Positions 12,356-23,085 are shown, counted from the stretch's first letter. The stretch: DNA of 50,000 nucleotides from Neocallimastix lanati (nom. inval.) (GCA_016946835.1 JACVTC010000002.1:3110001-3160000), one strand, 5' to 3'. Numbers and translations are program-made. The notes: a model not told the origin generated them from the letters alone.

Positions 12356-12600
12356 ATACGGTTGAAATGGAGAGAACAATTACCGTTCTTTCTTATAATA
12401 CACAATTTGCTGATAATTACTAAAACCATTTTCAAATCAGTCATATATATGTTAATTTCAAACTTGTTAAACAAAACTATTGTCAACTTAGATTATTATC
12501 ATGTTGGTTTCATCATTTTCCACAGCATGATCGACTTCTCATTATTTTTATTCAATATAAATTTTAGCCTATAAAGAAATCCCTAGTTCCACTAGTATCT
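12356..12600. other. non-coding sequence between two relics
   Basis: A 75-residue + strand frame (12347-12574) exists but has no recognisable motif and sits where the SYF1 relic ends. I treat it as chance. Confidence 0.5.
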
Positions 12601-12825
12601 CTATCATTACTGTTTCTCCTAATGCCGCGACTTTATGTAAATTTCATTCATATTTATTCCATGTTTATCTTATTGCCTTAATCATTTTATGATATTCAAC
12701 CAACAGAACCATCTAAATAAAAAATAGTACAATGATCACCACCAGTTCATAATTTATGACTGATGTATGAATAGAAGCTATGAGCAAGAGCATAAGAAGT
12801 ACCTAAAGAAAAAACGAAGGGAATT
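12600..12825 (-). pseudogene. unrecognised coding-like relic on the - strand
   Basis: Read from 12815 downward, one frame gives TSYALAHSFYSYISHKLW then GGDHCTIFYLDGSV before stops. Shifted frames further on give HGINMNEIYIKS and KVAALGETVMIEILVELG. The G-G-D-H...DGSV pattern is reminiscent of RCC1-type repeats, but I cannot assign it with confidence. Frameshifts and stops mark it as dead. Confidence 0.3.
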
Positions 12826-14084
12826 ATTTATTAAAATATCATTACATTTTAAATTAGACTTAAACAAATAAAGATTAAATTTTTGTACAAACTGTATTTA
12901 TCATACAAATTAAATGTTTAAATTTTTATTATTTATTATTAAATATAATAATATAAAATTAAATTAAATTAGGAAGAAATGTCTTCTTTATGACATATAT
13001 ATTTATAATATCTAATTCAAATCAAACATTTCATTTTTAATGAATTCTAATATATAAATATTAACTAAATTTTATAATATCATATTATAGTGAAACTTAA
13101 TAATAATAGTAGTTATAATAGTTATAATAATCATAATAAATAATAAATAATAAATAATAATAATTATTAATAACAAAAACATTAAGAATTAATGTAATTA
13201 ACTTTAAATAATAATAGGCCGCTTTTTTTTTAATTAAATTGTGTTATAAATCTTTTTGAATATTTTTAAAAATATGTAAATTAATATCCAATAATTTTAT
13301 TTCTTAAATTAATTTTTTAATATCTTTTTATGTAATATCTCAAAATAAAAAAAAAAAAAATTATACATAAACTTTTATCTTTTATAATTTTAATAAAGTT
13401 TTAACTTTTTAATTAACTTTTTAATCTCTTATAACTGAATTTATTCTATTTAAAGAAAAAGTAGTTGACATTTTATTAAATATAATATTCAAATCACTAA
13501 AAATATGAATGAATTAAATAGTAATTATTAATTTTTTATATTTTATTTTTTTTTTTTTTTATTTTTATTATTTAATTTTTATTTTTTATTAACATTCAAA
13601 CCACTAAAAATATGAATGGATTAAATAGTAATTATTATTTTTTTATAATTTATTTTTTTTTTTTTTATATTTTATTTTATTTTTTTTATTTTTACTATTT
13701 ATTTTTTATTTCTTATTTGTTATTTTTTATTTATTATTTTTTATTTTTTATTTTTTATTTTTTATTTTTTATTTTTTATTTTTTATTTTTTATTTTTTAT
13801 TTTTTATTTTTTATTTTTTATTTTTTATTTTTTATTTTTTATTTTTTATTTTTTATTTTTTATTTTGTATTATGTATTTTTTTTTTTTTTTTTTTTTTTT
13901 ATTTTGTATTTTGTATTTTTTTTTTTTTTTTTTTATTTTAAATCCATTTTTTATTTTTTTTATTTTTTTTATTTTTTTTTTTTTATTTTTTTTTTTATAT
14001 TTTATTTTTTTTTATCTCATTTTATTTTATTTTATTTTATTTTTTTTTTAATTTTTATTGTTATATTTAATAGTATAATAATTA

Positions 14085-14120
<36 letters not shown>

Positions 14121-14783
14121 GAAAAAAAATAAGTTCAGAACCTCTATTACTTCTAATTGTAGTATTAGCGTTGTATTTGAAATCAGTTAATAGGCTAGAC
14201 TATAAGATTTCAGCTACATCTACTATATTTCAATAATTTTCCTATTTCAATAATTTTCCATGAACAATTCAAAGAATAATTATTTAATATTTCTTAAACG
14301 AATTTGATATAAAAATAAGATACATATTAAATATATTACACAAAATAAACAAATTAAAAATTTTAACTAAAAAAATAAAAACATATTATGATTATATTCA
14401 TTACACGTAACAATTTAATTATTTAAAAACTTTTTTATTACTATTTTTTTTTTTTTTTTTTTTATTTTATTTTATTTTTTTTTTATTTTTAATTAACGTT
14501 TAAATTAAACAAAATTTTTGGTTTAATTAAACTTTTTTTTTTTGTTTTTTTTTTTGTTTTAGTTTTTTTTGATATGTTTTTTCTTTTTTATTTTATTATA
14601 TATAAATAAATAGTTTTAATAGATATTTAAAAATAAATAAAATTAAAAAATTTGATACTGTCGCGATTTTAAATGGAAGAATTCAACTGTTATATTTATA
14701 GAAGAACATCTCTTCATAAATATATTTTTACATGCCGATCTTCCATATTCAATTAATAGAATTAATAAATTAATTTAATTCGT
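12826..14783. other. intergenic low-complexity DNA
   Basis: Holds a near-duplicate stretch (CCACTAAAAATATGAAT near 13495 and 13600), a heptamer array and many T tracts. No gene or RNA seen. Confidence 0.8.
13730..13866. repeat. (ATTTTTT)n heptamer array
   Basis: About 19 tandem heptamers. Because 7 does not divide by 3, all frames give a 7-residue Phe/Ile/Leu/Tyr period. The 109- and 84-residue open frames here are artefacts of this. Confidence 0.93.
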
Positions 14784-15629
14784 TTAATTTAATTTTTGTG
14801 CTGAGAAAATTGTTTCTCTGAATTGAGTTGATAAATCATTTACATTTCCTGGAGAGTGAGGAACGAATACAACATTAGACTTCGAATTTCCTCCAATTTC
14901 CTTTAAGGTATCGATATATTGAATCATCATAACCATATCCATAACACGAGCTGGATCAGTTCCTGGAATTTGTTTGACAAATTCTTCAACAGAATCTGAT
15001 AATCCTTCGATGATAGCTTGACGTTGTCCTGCAATACCTTTACCTTGTAATATAGCAGCATCAGCTTCAGCTTCAGCTTGCTTAACTTTCATAATCTTTT
15101 CAGTTTCACCCTTTTCAGTTGCTGCAATTCTTAATCTTTGAGCTGTGTTGATTTCATTCATTGCAGCTTTAACATTTGCATCTGGATTGACATCGGTAAC
15201 TAAAGCTTTAATAATTCCATAACCAAATTCTGCCATTTGTCCTTCAAGTTCACTTTTTACGGCAATAGCAATGTCATCTTTTTTAGAAAATACATCATCT
15301 AAATCTAACAATGGAACTTGTGCTCTGACCAAATCAAAGACGAAAGCCTTAATTTGTTGTTCTGGGTCTTGTAACATATAGCAGGCTTCATATACCTTAT
15401 CTGCAAGAACTCTATATTGAACTGCGACAACCAAATTTACAAAGACATTATCTTTAGTTTTAGTTTCTACTGAAACATTTAATTGTTTTATTTTAAGAGA
15501 AAGCTTAGTAGAAATTCTATCTACAATAGGAATTTTGAAATGTAATCCTGATTTAGCAATACGGTGATATTTACCGAAACGTTCAATAATAGCACAATTT
15601 TGTTGCTTAACAGTAAAAATCAAACTCAT
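14784..15629 (-). CDS. SPFH/band-7 (HIR/stomatin-like) membrane-scaffold protein
   Basis: Intronless, 281 residues, full length for the HIR-type SPFH group (plant HIR proteins about 285). The N-terminus MSLIFTVKQQ is followed by IIERFGKY (15-21), ETKTKDNVFV (55-64), the SPFH core to about 165, a helical Glu/Ala/Lys-rich stretch (about 165-200, probable coiled coil with KVKQAEAEAD) and a C-terminal PHSPG (257-261). SPFH proteins oligomerise on membranes and organise lipid microdomains; the specific role here is unknown. Plant HIRs begin Met-Gly with nearby Cys for lipid attachment. This one has neither, and the FTVKQQ opening and AAMNEINTAQRLR segment resemble bacterial homologues, so transfer from a bacterium is plausible. 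The ATG at 15629 matches the family start. Intergenic A/T repeats flank it; no linked gene. Confidence 0.93.
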   Translation of the reverse strand: MSLIFTVKQQNCAIIERFGKYHRIAKSGLHFKIPIVDRISTKLSLKIKQLNVSVETKTKDNVFVNLVVAVQYRVLADKVYEACYMLQDPEQQIKAFVFDLVRAQVPLLDLDDVFSKKDDIAIAVKSELEGQMAEFGYGIIKALVTDVNPDANVKAAMNEINTAQRLRIAATEKGETEKIMKVKQAEAEADAAILQGKGIAGQRQAIIEGLSDSVEEFVKQIPGTDPARVMDMVMMIQYIDTLKEIGGNSKSNVVFVPHSPGNVNDLSTQFRETIFSAQKLN

Positions 15630-17170
15630 TTTTAATTTATATATATTAAAATAAAAGTAATATTAATTGTTATATAAAATAATTGTTTTTTTAAATTATT
15701 TGTTTTATAAAATATTTGTTATTATAATTGTTTTATAATACGTCGTATATTTTTTAAATTCGCTTAAATTTTTGTTTTTTTTTATTTTTTGTTTTCAAAG
15801 TTTAAAATTTTGGAAAATTAAAGGTATTTATATTCAAAAATGACAAAAAAAAATGGATATTAAATTACTGGCAGTGAAAATTTTTAATTAAAATAAATTA
15901 ATTTTAATTAAAAATATATTATTAAGGGGTTTGAAAATAGTAATTAATATTATTTAAAGTTTATTACTGGCTTATTAACTCTAAATTGTATTAATTATAA
16001 ACTTTTTCTGAAAAAATATTATTTTAATTAATACTTATATAGAAAACTCTAATAACAAAAGTAATAATTGATAAAATATATTACAATAATAATTGATATT
16101 AAGAATAAGTAATAGAGTTTATGTTATTCAAAAATGACTATTATAAAAAAAAAAATTAAATTGTTGGCAGTAAAACTTTTTAAATTAAAATAAATTAAAT
16201 TTTTAAATTTTAATAATTATAATTAATAATTGATACAAAATATAAAATTGTTAAATTAAAATAAATTAAATTTTAATAATTATAATTAATAATTGATACA
16301 AAATATAAAATTGTTAAATAAGTAAATACAAATTATATACATTATCTAATATATATACATTGAGTAGAGCATATAATTAATAGATTTACAAGCCATTTTC
16401 CGAATGTACTACATTCTATTATAATATCACATTGTTCATTTGAATTATTATATAGTAGTAAATTGAATAAAATATTTTATTTGATTAAAATTATTATATG
16501 CAAGGCATATTAAAAATAAAATATATTATATTGAAAATAATATACAGGCTTTGTGTAAATTGGGAAAGCTTTAAAATAAAGATCTAATAAATAAATGAAA
16601 AAATTATATATTTTTTTCTTTTATTATAATATATATTATGTTCTTTGATAATTAAATAGGGTTAATTAAATATTTTTGAGATGCTATTTATTGTTATTAA
16701 ATAGTTATTATTTTATGTATTGTTAAAATAAAAGACAACTTTCCTATATTTTCGTTTAAATAATAAATCAGTTATTTAGTAAATAAAATATCAATATTAA
16801 TATTAATATTAGTATTAATAGTTTTGTTAACTAAAATTCTATGAATTATTTTTTTGTACCAAAATAATTAAATAAAAGAATTTTTTGTCAATCTTGGAAA
16901 AACGTGGAACTAAATCATGTGGTTTCTTTTAGATTAAAAGAAATTCTATATAACTAAAAATTATTTCGTCATTGATAAAATAATTTTACCTATAACCATA
17001 GAATATATTAAGAATAATATATTCATTATGATTATTGTTATATAATTTAACTTTATTTATTTTAAACTAAAAGACTTATTTTTTTTAATAATATTAATAC
17101 CTATAAAATATATTTAATGGTTCATACATATTTCAGTACATTTAATAACATGTTTTCATAATAATTATAT
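15630..17170. other. intergenic DNA with diverged duplications
   Basis: Promoter side of the SPFH gene. A diverged duplication 294 bases apart is seen: TTCAAAAATGAC at 15833 and 16127, each followed by GGCAGT(G/A)AAA and TTAAAATAAATTA. A perfect-looking 63-bp tandem duplication follows. No coding frame. Confidence 0.75.
16186..16317. repeat. 63-bp tandem duplication
   Basis: TTGATACAAAATATAAAATT recurs at 63-base spacing (16230 and 16293), with TTAAAATAAATTAAATTTTA upstream of each. Confidence 0.85.
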
Positions 17171-17240
17171 GTTGTTTCAGTTGGTTAGGACAAAACATGT
17201 TATTGTAGTGGCCGGGATTCGAATCCTTGACTTGGCACCA
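17171..17240 (+). other. degenerate tRNA-like block (possible pol III / SINE head)
   Basis: Seventy bases hold an A-box-like TTCAGTTGGTTAGGA (17176-17190) and, 25 bases further on, GATTCGAATCC (17216-17226), one change from the B-box consensus GGTTCGANTCC. The T arm keeps four of five pairs, two of them G-U. The block ends ...GGC-A-CCA exactly where a mature tRNA would. The 5' acceptor strand and the anticodon stem do not pair, so it is not a working tRNA. A tRNA pseudogene or the head of a tRNA-derived SINE fits best. A short + strand frame over it (17227-17421) is unlikely to be real. Confidence 0.45.
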
Positions 17241-17417
17241 AATAACCACTGAAATTTTTTATCCTGATGTATCATGCAACCACAGTAGTATCCAAAAGGC
17301 TTTATTTTGGTTGATTATTTATTCAACCTTGATACTTTGCAATGATTTAATCATAGACTTTGATGATGTGTTAACCCTTCTAGGCAGGTCAAATACACCC
17401 GCTGGGTATAATAATTT

Positions 17418-17872
17418 ATAATGCTATAATCAATAGAGACAACAAAATTCTTAAAGTTTCAATTAATAATTATAAATCTCCATTAAATTTCGCTATTGAA
17501 AAAGGAAAAATAGACTTAATCAATTTATTACTTGAGGATAATGATTATTTATCATTAATGAAACAATTATTTGTACTGTTATTCCAATTAATAAAATAAT
17601 TATTAGTAAACATTTTAATAATCAAACTAAAAAAGATATAAAAAAGAAGTTGTAATCTAAACACAAAATGGGTTTATACCATTGAATACTGTAATATTTG
17701 TAAATAATTTCAATATTACTAAATTCTTAATTCAAAATGACTCTTCATTTAATAAGTGTAATTATTTTTCTAATTTTAAACCATTAGATTATACAATTTC
17801 AATTAATAATTATAAAATAGTTAATTATATTCTTAAAAATAAATCTAGTGCATTTTATGATATAAGCTAAAA
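17418..17872 (+). pseudogene. decayed ankyrin-repeat gene fragment
   Basis: Two open stretches in different frames carry ankyrin-repeat spacing. About 17490-17555 reads KSPLNFAIEKGKIDLINLLL and ends in a stop at about 17599. About 17671-17869 reads GFIPLNTVIFVNNFNITKFL, then PLDYTISINNYKIVNYILKN, ending in a stop. Ankyrin repeats bind proteins; fragments like these resemble the large, divergent ankyrin families of amoebozoa and gut fungi. No start codon, frame breaks and the AT-rich ends mark a remnant. It follows the tRNA-like block directly, perhaps by chance. Confidence 0.6.
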
Positions 17873-18039
17873 ATGATATAAAATTTTATATGAAAAATAT
17901 AATTATAAAAATTATTAATATTAAAAATATATTATAAATAAATAGATATAAAAAATATAAAATAAAAGTTTGAAGAAAAAAAAGAAGTAATATATGATTT
18001 ACATTATTTAATTTGTTGATCAAAAATAAATTTATGTTT
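17873..18039. other. short low-complexity spacer
   Basis: AT-rich sequence between the ankyrin relic and the palindromic element; nothing recognised. Confidence 0.7.
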
Positions 18040-18134
18040 TTGACAGAAATTTATGATATAAAACAAATATGTGTAGTAACATATTTGTATATTTAATAAT
18101 AATTATTAAATATTAAATTTATATCTTCTGTCAA
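18040..18134. repeat. 95-bp palindromic, MITE-like element
   Basis: Outer inverted repeats TTGACAGAA (18040-18048) and TTCTGTCAA (18126-18134) and an inner perfect hairpin ACAAATATG / CATATTTGT (18063-18071, 18080-18088) with an eight-base loop. Non-coding. Confidence 0.55.
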
Positions 18135-18383
18135 TAATAATATTTGAAATAATTTTTTATTCATATTAAATATATTAAATATATTAAATATATTAAATAT
18201 ATTTAATTAAATAATTAATTCTTCTAAAATATATATAATAAGAATATTAATATATATATAACTTAAATATTCATATTTATTTTAAAGTTTATATTAAAAA
18301 TACATAATTCTTCAATATATTATAATATAATGAGATAGTTGTAGTTATTTTAATTATATATAGTTGATATTATTTATTATATA

Positions 18384-18598
18384 TTCATATTTATAATATT
18401 ATTATATTCTTATATATTATTATTCAATATATTTATATTATTCAATTATAATTTTTATATGTAAATAATCCTTAATATAACCATTCTTCATATTTATAAT
18501 ATTATTATATTCTTATATATTATTATTCAATATATTTATATTATTCAATTATAATTTTTATATGTAAATAATCCTTAATATAACCATTCTTCATATTT
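18384..18598. repeat. 103-bp tandem duplication
   Basis: Unit starting TTCATATTTATAATATT occurs at 18384 and 18487, with the start of a third at 18590. The two full copies look identical. Confidence 0.9.
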
Positions 18599-19096
18599 TT
18601 ATTTAATATTGAGAAGTTTACTTGGTTATAATTTTAGGAAAAGATACTTATTTTAATAAAATATATAATTATACTATTAGAAAATATATAGCACATAAAA
18701 GTCCCACATATCATTTACTTAATCACGTTTATTTAACATGTTATTTAAAAAAGTCATGATACAATTTTTTTTTTGTTTTCCGTTTTACTTATATTATATG
18801 TCAAGGTGTGACAGAATGAAACCATAAACTCTAATTAATAATAAAATATTGTGAAAATAAAAATAAAAAAAAAATTTTATTTGAAATATTATAAAGTTAA
18901 ATTATTAATAACAATAAAAATATTTTAATACTACACTTTAAGAATACTTGATTATATTTATTAAATGCTTAAAATATACTAATATATATTCATTTAAATA
19001 ACATAAAAGTGTAATCTTTGTTTTGTATCTTATAAAGATTAAATAAAGTAATAAATAAATATAAAATAGGCTTAAATATATAAATTTCTTCTTTGT

Positions 19097-19215
19097 CTTT
19101 AAGAATAAAATCAAAACAAGTTATATCTTTAACCAAAGAATAATATTAAATAATGATTCATTTATTTATTTCTTTCATATATATATAGAATTAAATTAAC
19201 ATTAATAATAAACTT

Positions 19216-19246
<31 letters not shown>

Positions 19247-19380
19247 AGGGGTCAATCTTTATTTTATATATATATGAAAGAAATAAATAAATGAATTATT
19301 ATTTAATATTATTCTTTGGTTAAAGATATAACTTGTTTTGATTTAATTCTTAAAGTTTATTATTAATGTTAATTTAATTC
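19097..19380. repeat. circularly permuted inverted repeat (A-B ... A'-B')
   Basis: Arm A (19097-19187, 91 bases) has its reverse complement A' at 19265-19355 with two mismatches. Segment B (19188-19216, 29 bases), directly after A, has its perfect reverse complement B' at 19352-19380, directly after A' and overlapping it by four bases. A simple inverted repeat would read A-B-B'-A'; here the right half is a circular permutation of that. Arms begin with CTTTAAGAATAAAATC and include TTTAACCAAAGAATAATATT. Non-coding. Confidence 0.9.
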
Positions 19381-21697
19381 TATAATTATTGATATATATT
19401 TTATTAGTCTATATAATAATTTAATTGTATTAGTTAAGTAATAATCTTTAATTATTATATTATCGTCATACTTTTTAGCAATTTTTTTTTTTTTTTAATT
19501 CTTTATATAACATTTCATCAGTTGTTTGTTCTTTATTTTTTAATATCAAAAAAGAAGTAGTATAAAAACTATTTATTGTTAATACTATATTTTTTTATAT
19601 AGTTATTAATTATATAGTTATTTAGTTTTTTAAATTATAAAATTATAAATTATACTGTAATTTTAATGTTAAAATATAAATAAATAAAGTTATAATATTT
19701 AATAATATGACTTTTTTTTATAATGTTAAAGAAGAATGATATTAAAAAGATAATTTAGAACTTTTAATATAATTGGATTCTGGTATTGATATAATTAAAA
19801 TTTTTAAATAATTATAATAAAACTAATTAAAATTTTAATAAATTTTTTAATATTTTTTTTTATTTCCTTTAATATTTATAACTTTAAATTTATATTATTT
19901 TTCTATATATATAAATTTAGCATTAACTATTAAAATATTTTCGCTTTGAAAGTTTTGAGATTCATATTAGATGATGAGTTTTGTAGAAACTTCATCGAAT
20001 TAAGTTTTGTTACATTAAAGTAACTTGCAATCATTATATAAATTATTATTAACCTGTAATAATTTTTAGATATAAATTTATTATAGTGGTATCTTCCACT
20101 TATAGTCTTCAACCTTACTTTTCGTTGGATAAAGAGATAGAAACCATTTATTAAAATCTCATTTTTGTGGGATAAGTAATTAAATCTTGCAACAGGGTAT
20201 ACTTTTGTTGGTAAGAGGTAGCCAATTTATCATTCTTTTATTTATCACTCTTTTGTGGGTTTAGTATTAACCTTGCGATTACATTTAAATATATATTATG
20301 AAATCTCTTATGAAACTATTTATTTATTTTTTTCATGAAATTGTTGATTATTATATATTGGTGTATTTAATAAATTATAATCTTGGAGTATTAAAAATTG
20401 ATTTCATTTATAATTAATAATGTTATTTTAGTCATTTAAACTAATGAATAAATAATACAAATTGCTTCATAATTGATATAAAGATTCCATATTTCAATTA
20501 ATTTCTCCTTTGTGGGTTAATTTTATTTTAATTTTCACTCTTATTCTATTTTATTTCGTTTCTAAGCTAGATATTATTTTTAATAATTAGTACAAAGAAT
20601 CAGTCAAGTAACATTATTTTATTTTTTTATATTTTTAAGTTCTTTATTTTATTTTGCCTACTTCCCCCTAAAATCCAAATTTTTAAAAGGATTTTATATA
20701 TCTGGATTTTCTCATCATTATAATATTAATGAAAAAGGTTAATTGATTATAACTCTAAAATACTTTTCAATCAATAATTATAGTTTGTAGATGGAAGAAA
20801 CATCATCTATTTGCATATAACTCATGGTAATATTTATTATTTTGTTATATCTTTCATCATGAAGGTTTGTATTATGACAATATTGAATTAGTTATTATCT
20901 AAACCCATTCACGCAAAGTTTAATAATACTATGATTGATAGAATGTACCTATTTCGGGCTAGGAATTACCATTCAATTATAATTTCCATTTGATATTTGG
21001 GATATTATATTTTTAAATTATTTTGTATGGAATTTCTGACATATAGTCTCCTCCATTATTGTTGTTTATATTTATATATATATGCGCTTGATATGTATTA
21101 ATACACGTTAAAATGACTATGCTTTAAATAATAAGCTCTGTGGTTTAAAAAAAAAAAAAAAAAAAAAAAAATTTAATGATTGCTTAAATATTATTAAGTA
21201 ATTTAATATTAAATTTTATTTCGTATATTCTAAGGGTAGAAATAGTTTATCACAGATTTGATTCCTTTATGTATAAATGTATTACGTTTCTAATAGCCAA
21301 ATGTTTAATTAATAAAATATCAAATTTTTATTTTTAATGTATGCTTTAAATATTTTTTTTTCTCTTCATGAATATTATTGTAATATTGTGTAAATGTAAT
21401 AAAAATATATATATAGGGTAATTTAAATGGATATTATTTAAATGGCATAAAGAGTAATTTTATAAAAAGTTGACGAAATAATGAAATTTCTAAAATATAA
21501 TATATAATTGCCAAATCATGGATAATATTAATATTTTAATAATGAGAGTGAATATATTAAAAATATTTAGTAAGCTAATATGATGGTAAAATATGTTTAA
21601 ATGGAGATTTAACATAATGATAACTCAAAATTATTTAATAAGCTTTATATAGTTGGAGTATTTCATTTCATAAGTGGATCATAAGATGACACATGTG
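19381..21697. other. intergenic DNA, nothing recognised
   Basis: AT-rich with a somewhat more complex zone at about 20090-21060, which has G-containing stretches such as TTTTGTGGGATAAG (about 20163) and TTTGTGGGTT (20250, 20508). No frame, RNA fold or family could be assigned there. It may be an old relic. Confidence 0.6.
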
Positions 21698-21988
21698 TTA
21701 ATATTGTTCTCTTATATCAACAGTGTCACAACGATACCAAGACGAACTATACGGAGGATAAAAACAGCATGTACAACCAATGTTAGCGACACACCAGGTC
21801 CAGTATCCAGTTGAATCTGAATCATATTTAACACGAACACTTCTACATTTACAGCCTAAACCTATCCAAGTAATAATAATTGTTAATATAGTGAGAATAA
21901 AAACTACTATTGGAAAAAGAATTTGTGTGAACGAATAATCCCATGGGTACGTTATATTCCAAAAGATCTTTAAGTAAATAAGGACTAA
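21698..21988 (-). CDS. terminal exon of a small Cys-rich membrane protein
   Basis: A 3' splice site TTTATTGCAG directly precedes 21988, and the frame runs to a stop at 21698, about 96 residues. It contains one clear transmembrane segment (about residues 25-48 of the exon, FPIVVFILTILTIIITW) followed by a tail with seven cysteines (CKC, then single, single, paired and single Cys), several Trp/Tyr and the ending REQY. The upstream exon or exons could not be fixed; there is no ATG in frame. I do not recognise the family. The G+C-richer composition and membrane/Cys pattern argue for a real gene. Confidence 0.5.
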   Translation of the reverse strand, partial: LVLIYLKIFWNITYPWDYSFTQILFPIVVFILTILTIIITWIGLGCKCRSVRVKYDSDSTGYWTWCVANIGCTCCFYPPYSSSWYRCDTVDIREQY

Positions 21989-21994
21989 CTGCAA

Positions 21995-22314
21995 TAAAGA
22001 ATATAATAATTAAAGAACACACAAATCATTTAATTATAGACTTAAATTATATTATTGTTAGTTTATTTATTTTCTTTCTGATTTCAAATCTATTTATATT
22101 TTCAAAATGTTCATCCTTTGCTTTGAATAACCTTAACTAATTTCTTGAAAAATAAATATAGCTTTAGTATTTCCTTAAGTGGTTCTTAAATTTTGGTTGG
22201 AGGTTACAAATATTTTGAATTTCAAAATTTCGAGATTTCAATATCTCGATTTTCAGATTTTCTAAAGGTTAGATTTTCGTACTGTTATTGGGGGATCGTA
22301 CATATGGGCGTGGG
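21995..22314. other. intergenic, possible upstream exon of the Cys-rich protein gene
   Basis: No exon could be defined. CAAAATTTCGAGATTTCAAT... near 22225 contains small self-complementary motifs but nothing named. Confidence 0.4.
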
Positions 22315-22602
22315 GCATTTCGCCAAGTGGCGTAGTATTAAAATGTTGCATTTCCCCAAATTGCATTTCGACAAGTTGCATTTCGACAAGCGGAGTATTG
22401 ATATAAATAAATGAGTAAATAAATAAATATTAATTCAAAATAATTTTTTTTAAAATCGTTTTTACTCGATATTAATAATATTTAATTTTATTTATTGATT
22501 TATTTATTTATTTAATAATTTTTAATTTGACGAAATGCAACCTGGCGAAATGCAAATTTGGGGAAATGCAACATTTTAATACTACGCCACTTGACGAAAT
22601 GC
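22315..22602. repeat. inverted-repeat element with 15-bp iterons
   Basis: Arms 22315-22389 and 22527-22602 are reverse complements with only a few mismatches; the shared core includes CAAGTGGCGTAGTATTAAAA and TGTTGCATTTCCCC. The spacer is 137 bases. Each arm carries tandem TTGCATTTC units at exact 15-base spacing (22346, 22361, 22376 in the left arm; consensus TTGCATTTCGACAAG). Further similarity flanks the arms (GTACATAT outside both). The sequence is far richer in G+C than its surroundings. Both arms read through as LHFDK/LHFPK-type peptides, but no gene start or family is apparent. Confidence 0.85.
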
Positions 22603-23085
22603 AACTCTCCCCGTACATATCTCAATCGTAGCATTTCCAAATGTGGCGTATATAATTTTTTAAATAAAGCCATACATTTTTTATGATATTCTATACAATC
22701 ATAAATAAAGATATAAATAATTAATATTTTAAAAGAAATAATAATATATTTTTTCAAATAAATATTATTAAATAACTATTTCAAAAGAAATAATAATATA
22801 TTCTATTAAAAAAGAATTATAAAAAATTATTTTTATAATTGAATATTAATTAATTATATATATATATATAAAATAATATTTATTATTTATTTAATTATTA
22901 TTTATTAGATTATTAAAAAAAAGCCACATATAAAAATACGCCACTAGATTCCTGAAGAAAACATAAATCCTTAACCCTAATTTGACATTATTTATTTATT
23001 AAAATTTTAAAAAAAAAAAAAAAAAAGTCACATCACAATTTCATGAAATGCAACTTCATCGAAAGGCAGCCCCTCCCATTCTAAA
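22603..23085. repeat. flanking relics of the iteron element
   Basis: TAGCATTTCCAAATGTGGCGT (22629-22649) is a diverged copy of the core. ATACGCCACT is at 22938. CATGAAATGCAACTTCATCG (23042-23061) carries the unit inverted. The rest is low-complexity. The full element may be larger than the two arms. Confidence 0.5.

Noticed and set aside
13612-14119. 109- and 84-residue Phe/Leu-rich frames
   Set aside because: Translated (ATTTTTT)n and T tracts.
17171-17240. A functional tRNA gene
   Set aside because: Acceptor and anticodon stems do not pair.
19097-19380. Ordinary long hairpin or MITE
   Set aside because: Segment order A-B-A'-B' is not that of a simple inverted repeat; reported as a permuted one.
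22193-22757. 73- and 81-residue frames in the iteron inverted repeat
   Set aside because: They mirror each other because the DNA is an inverted repeat; no start context or homology recognised.
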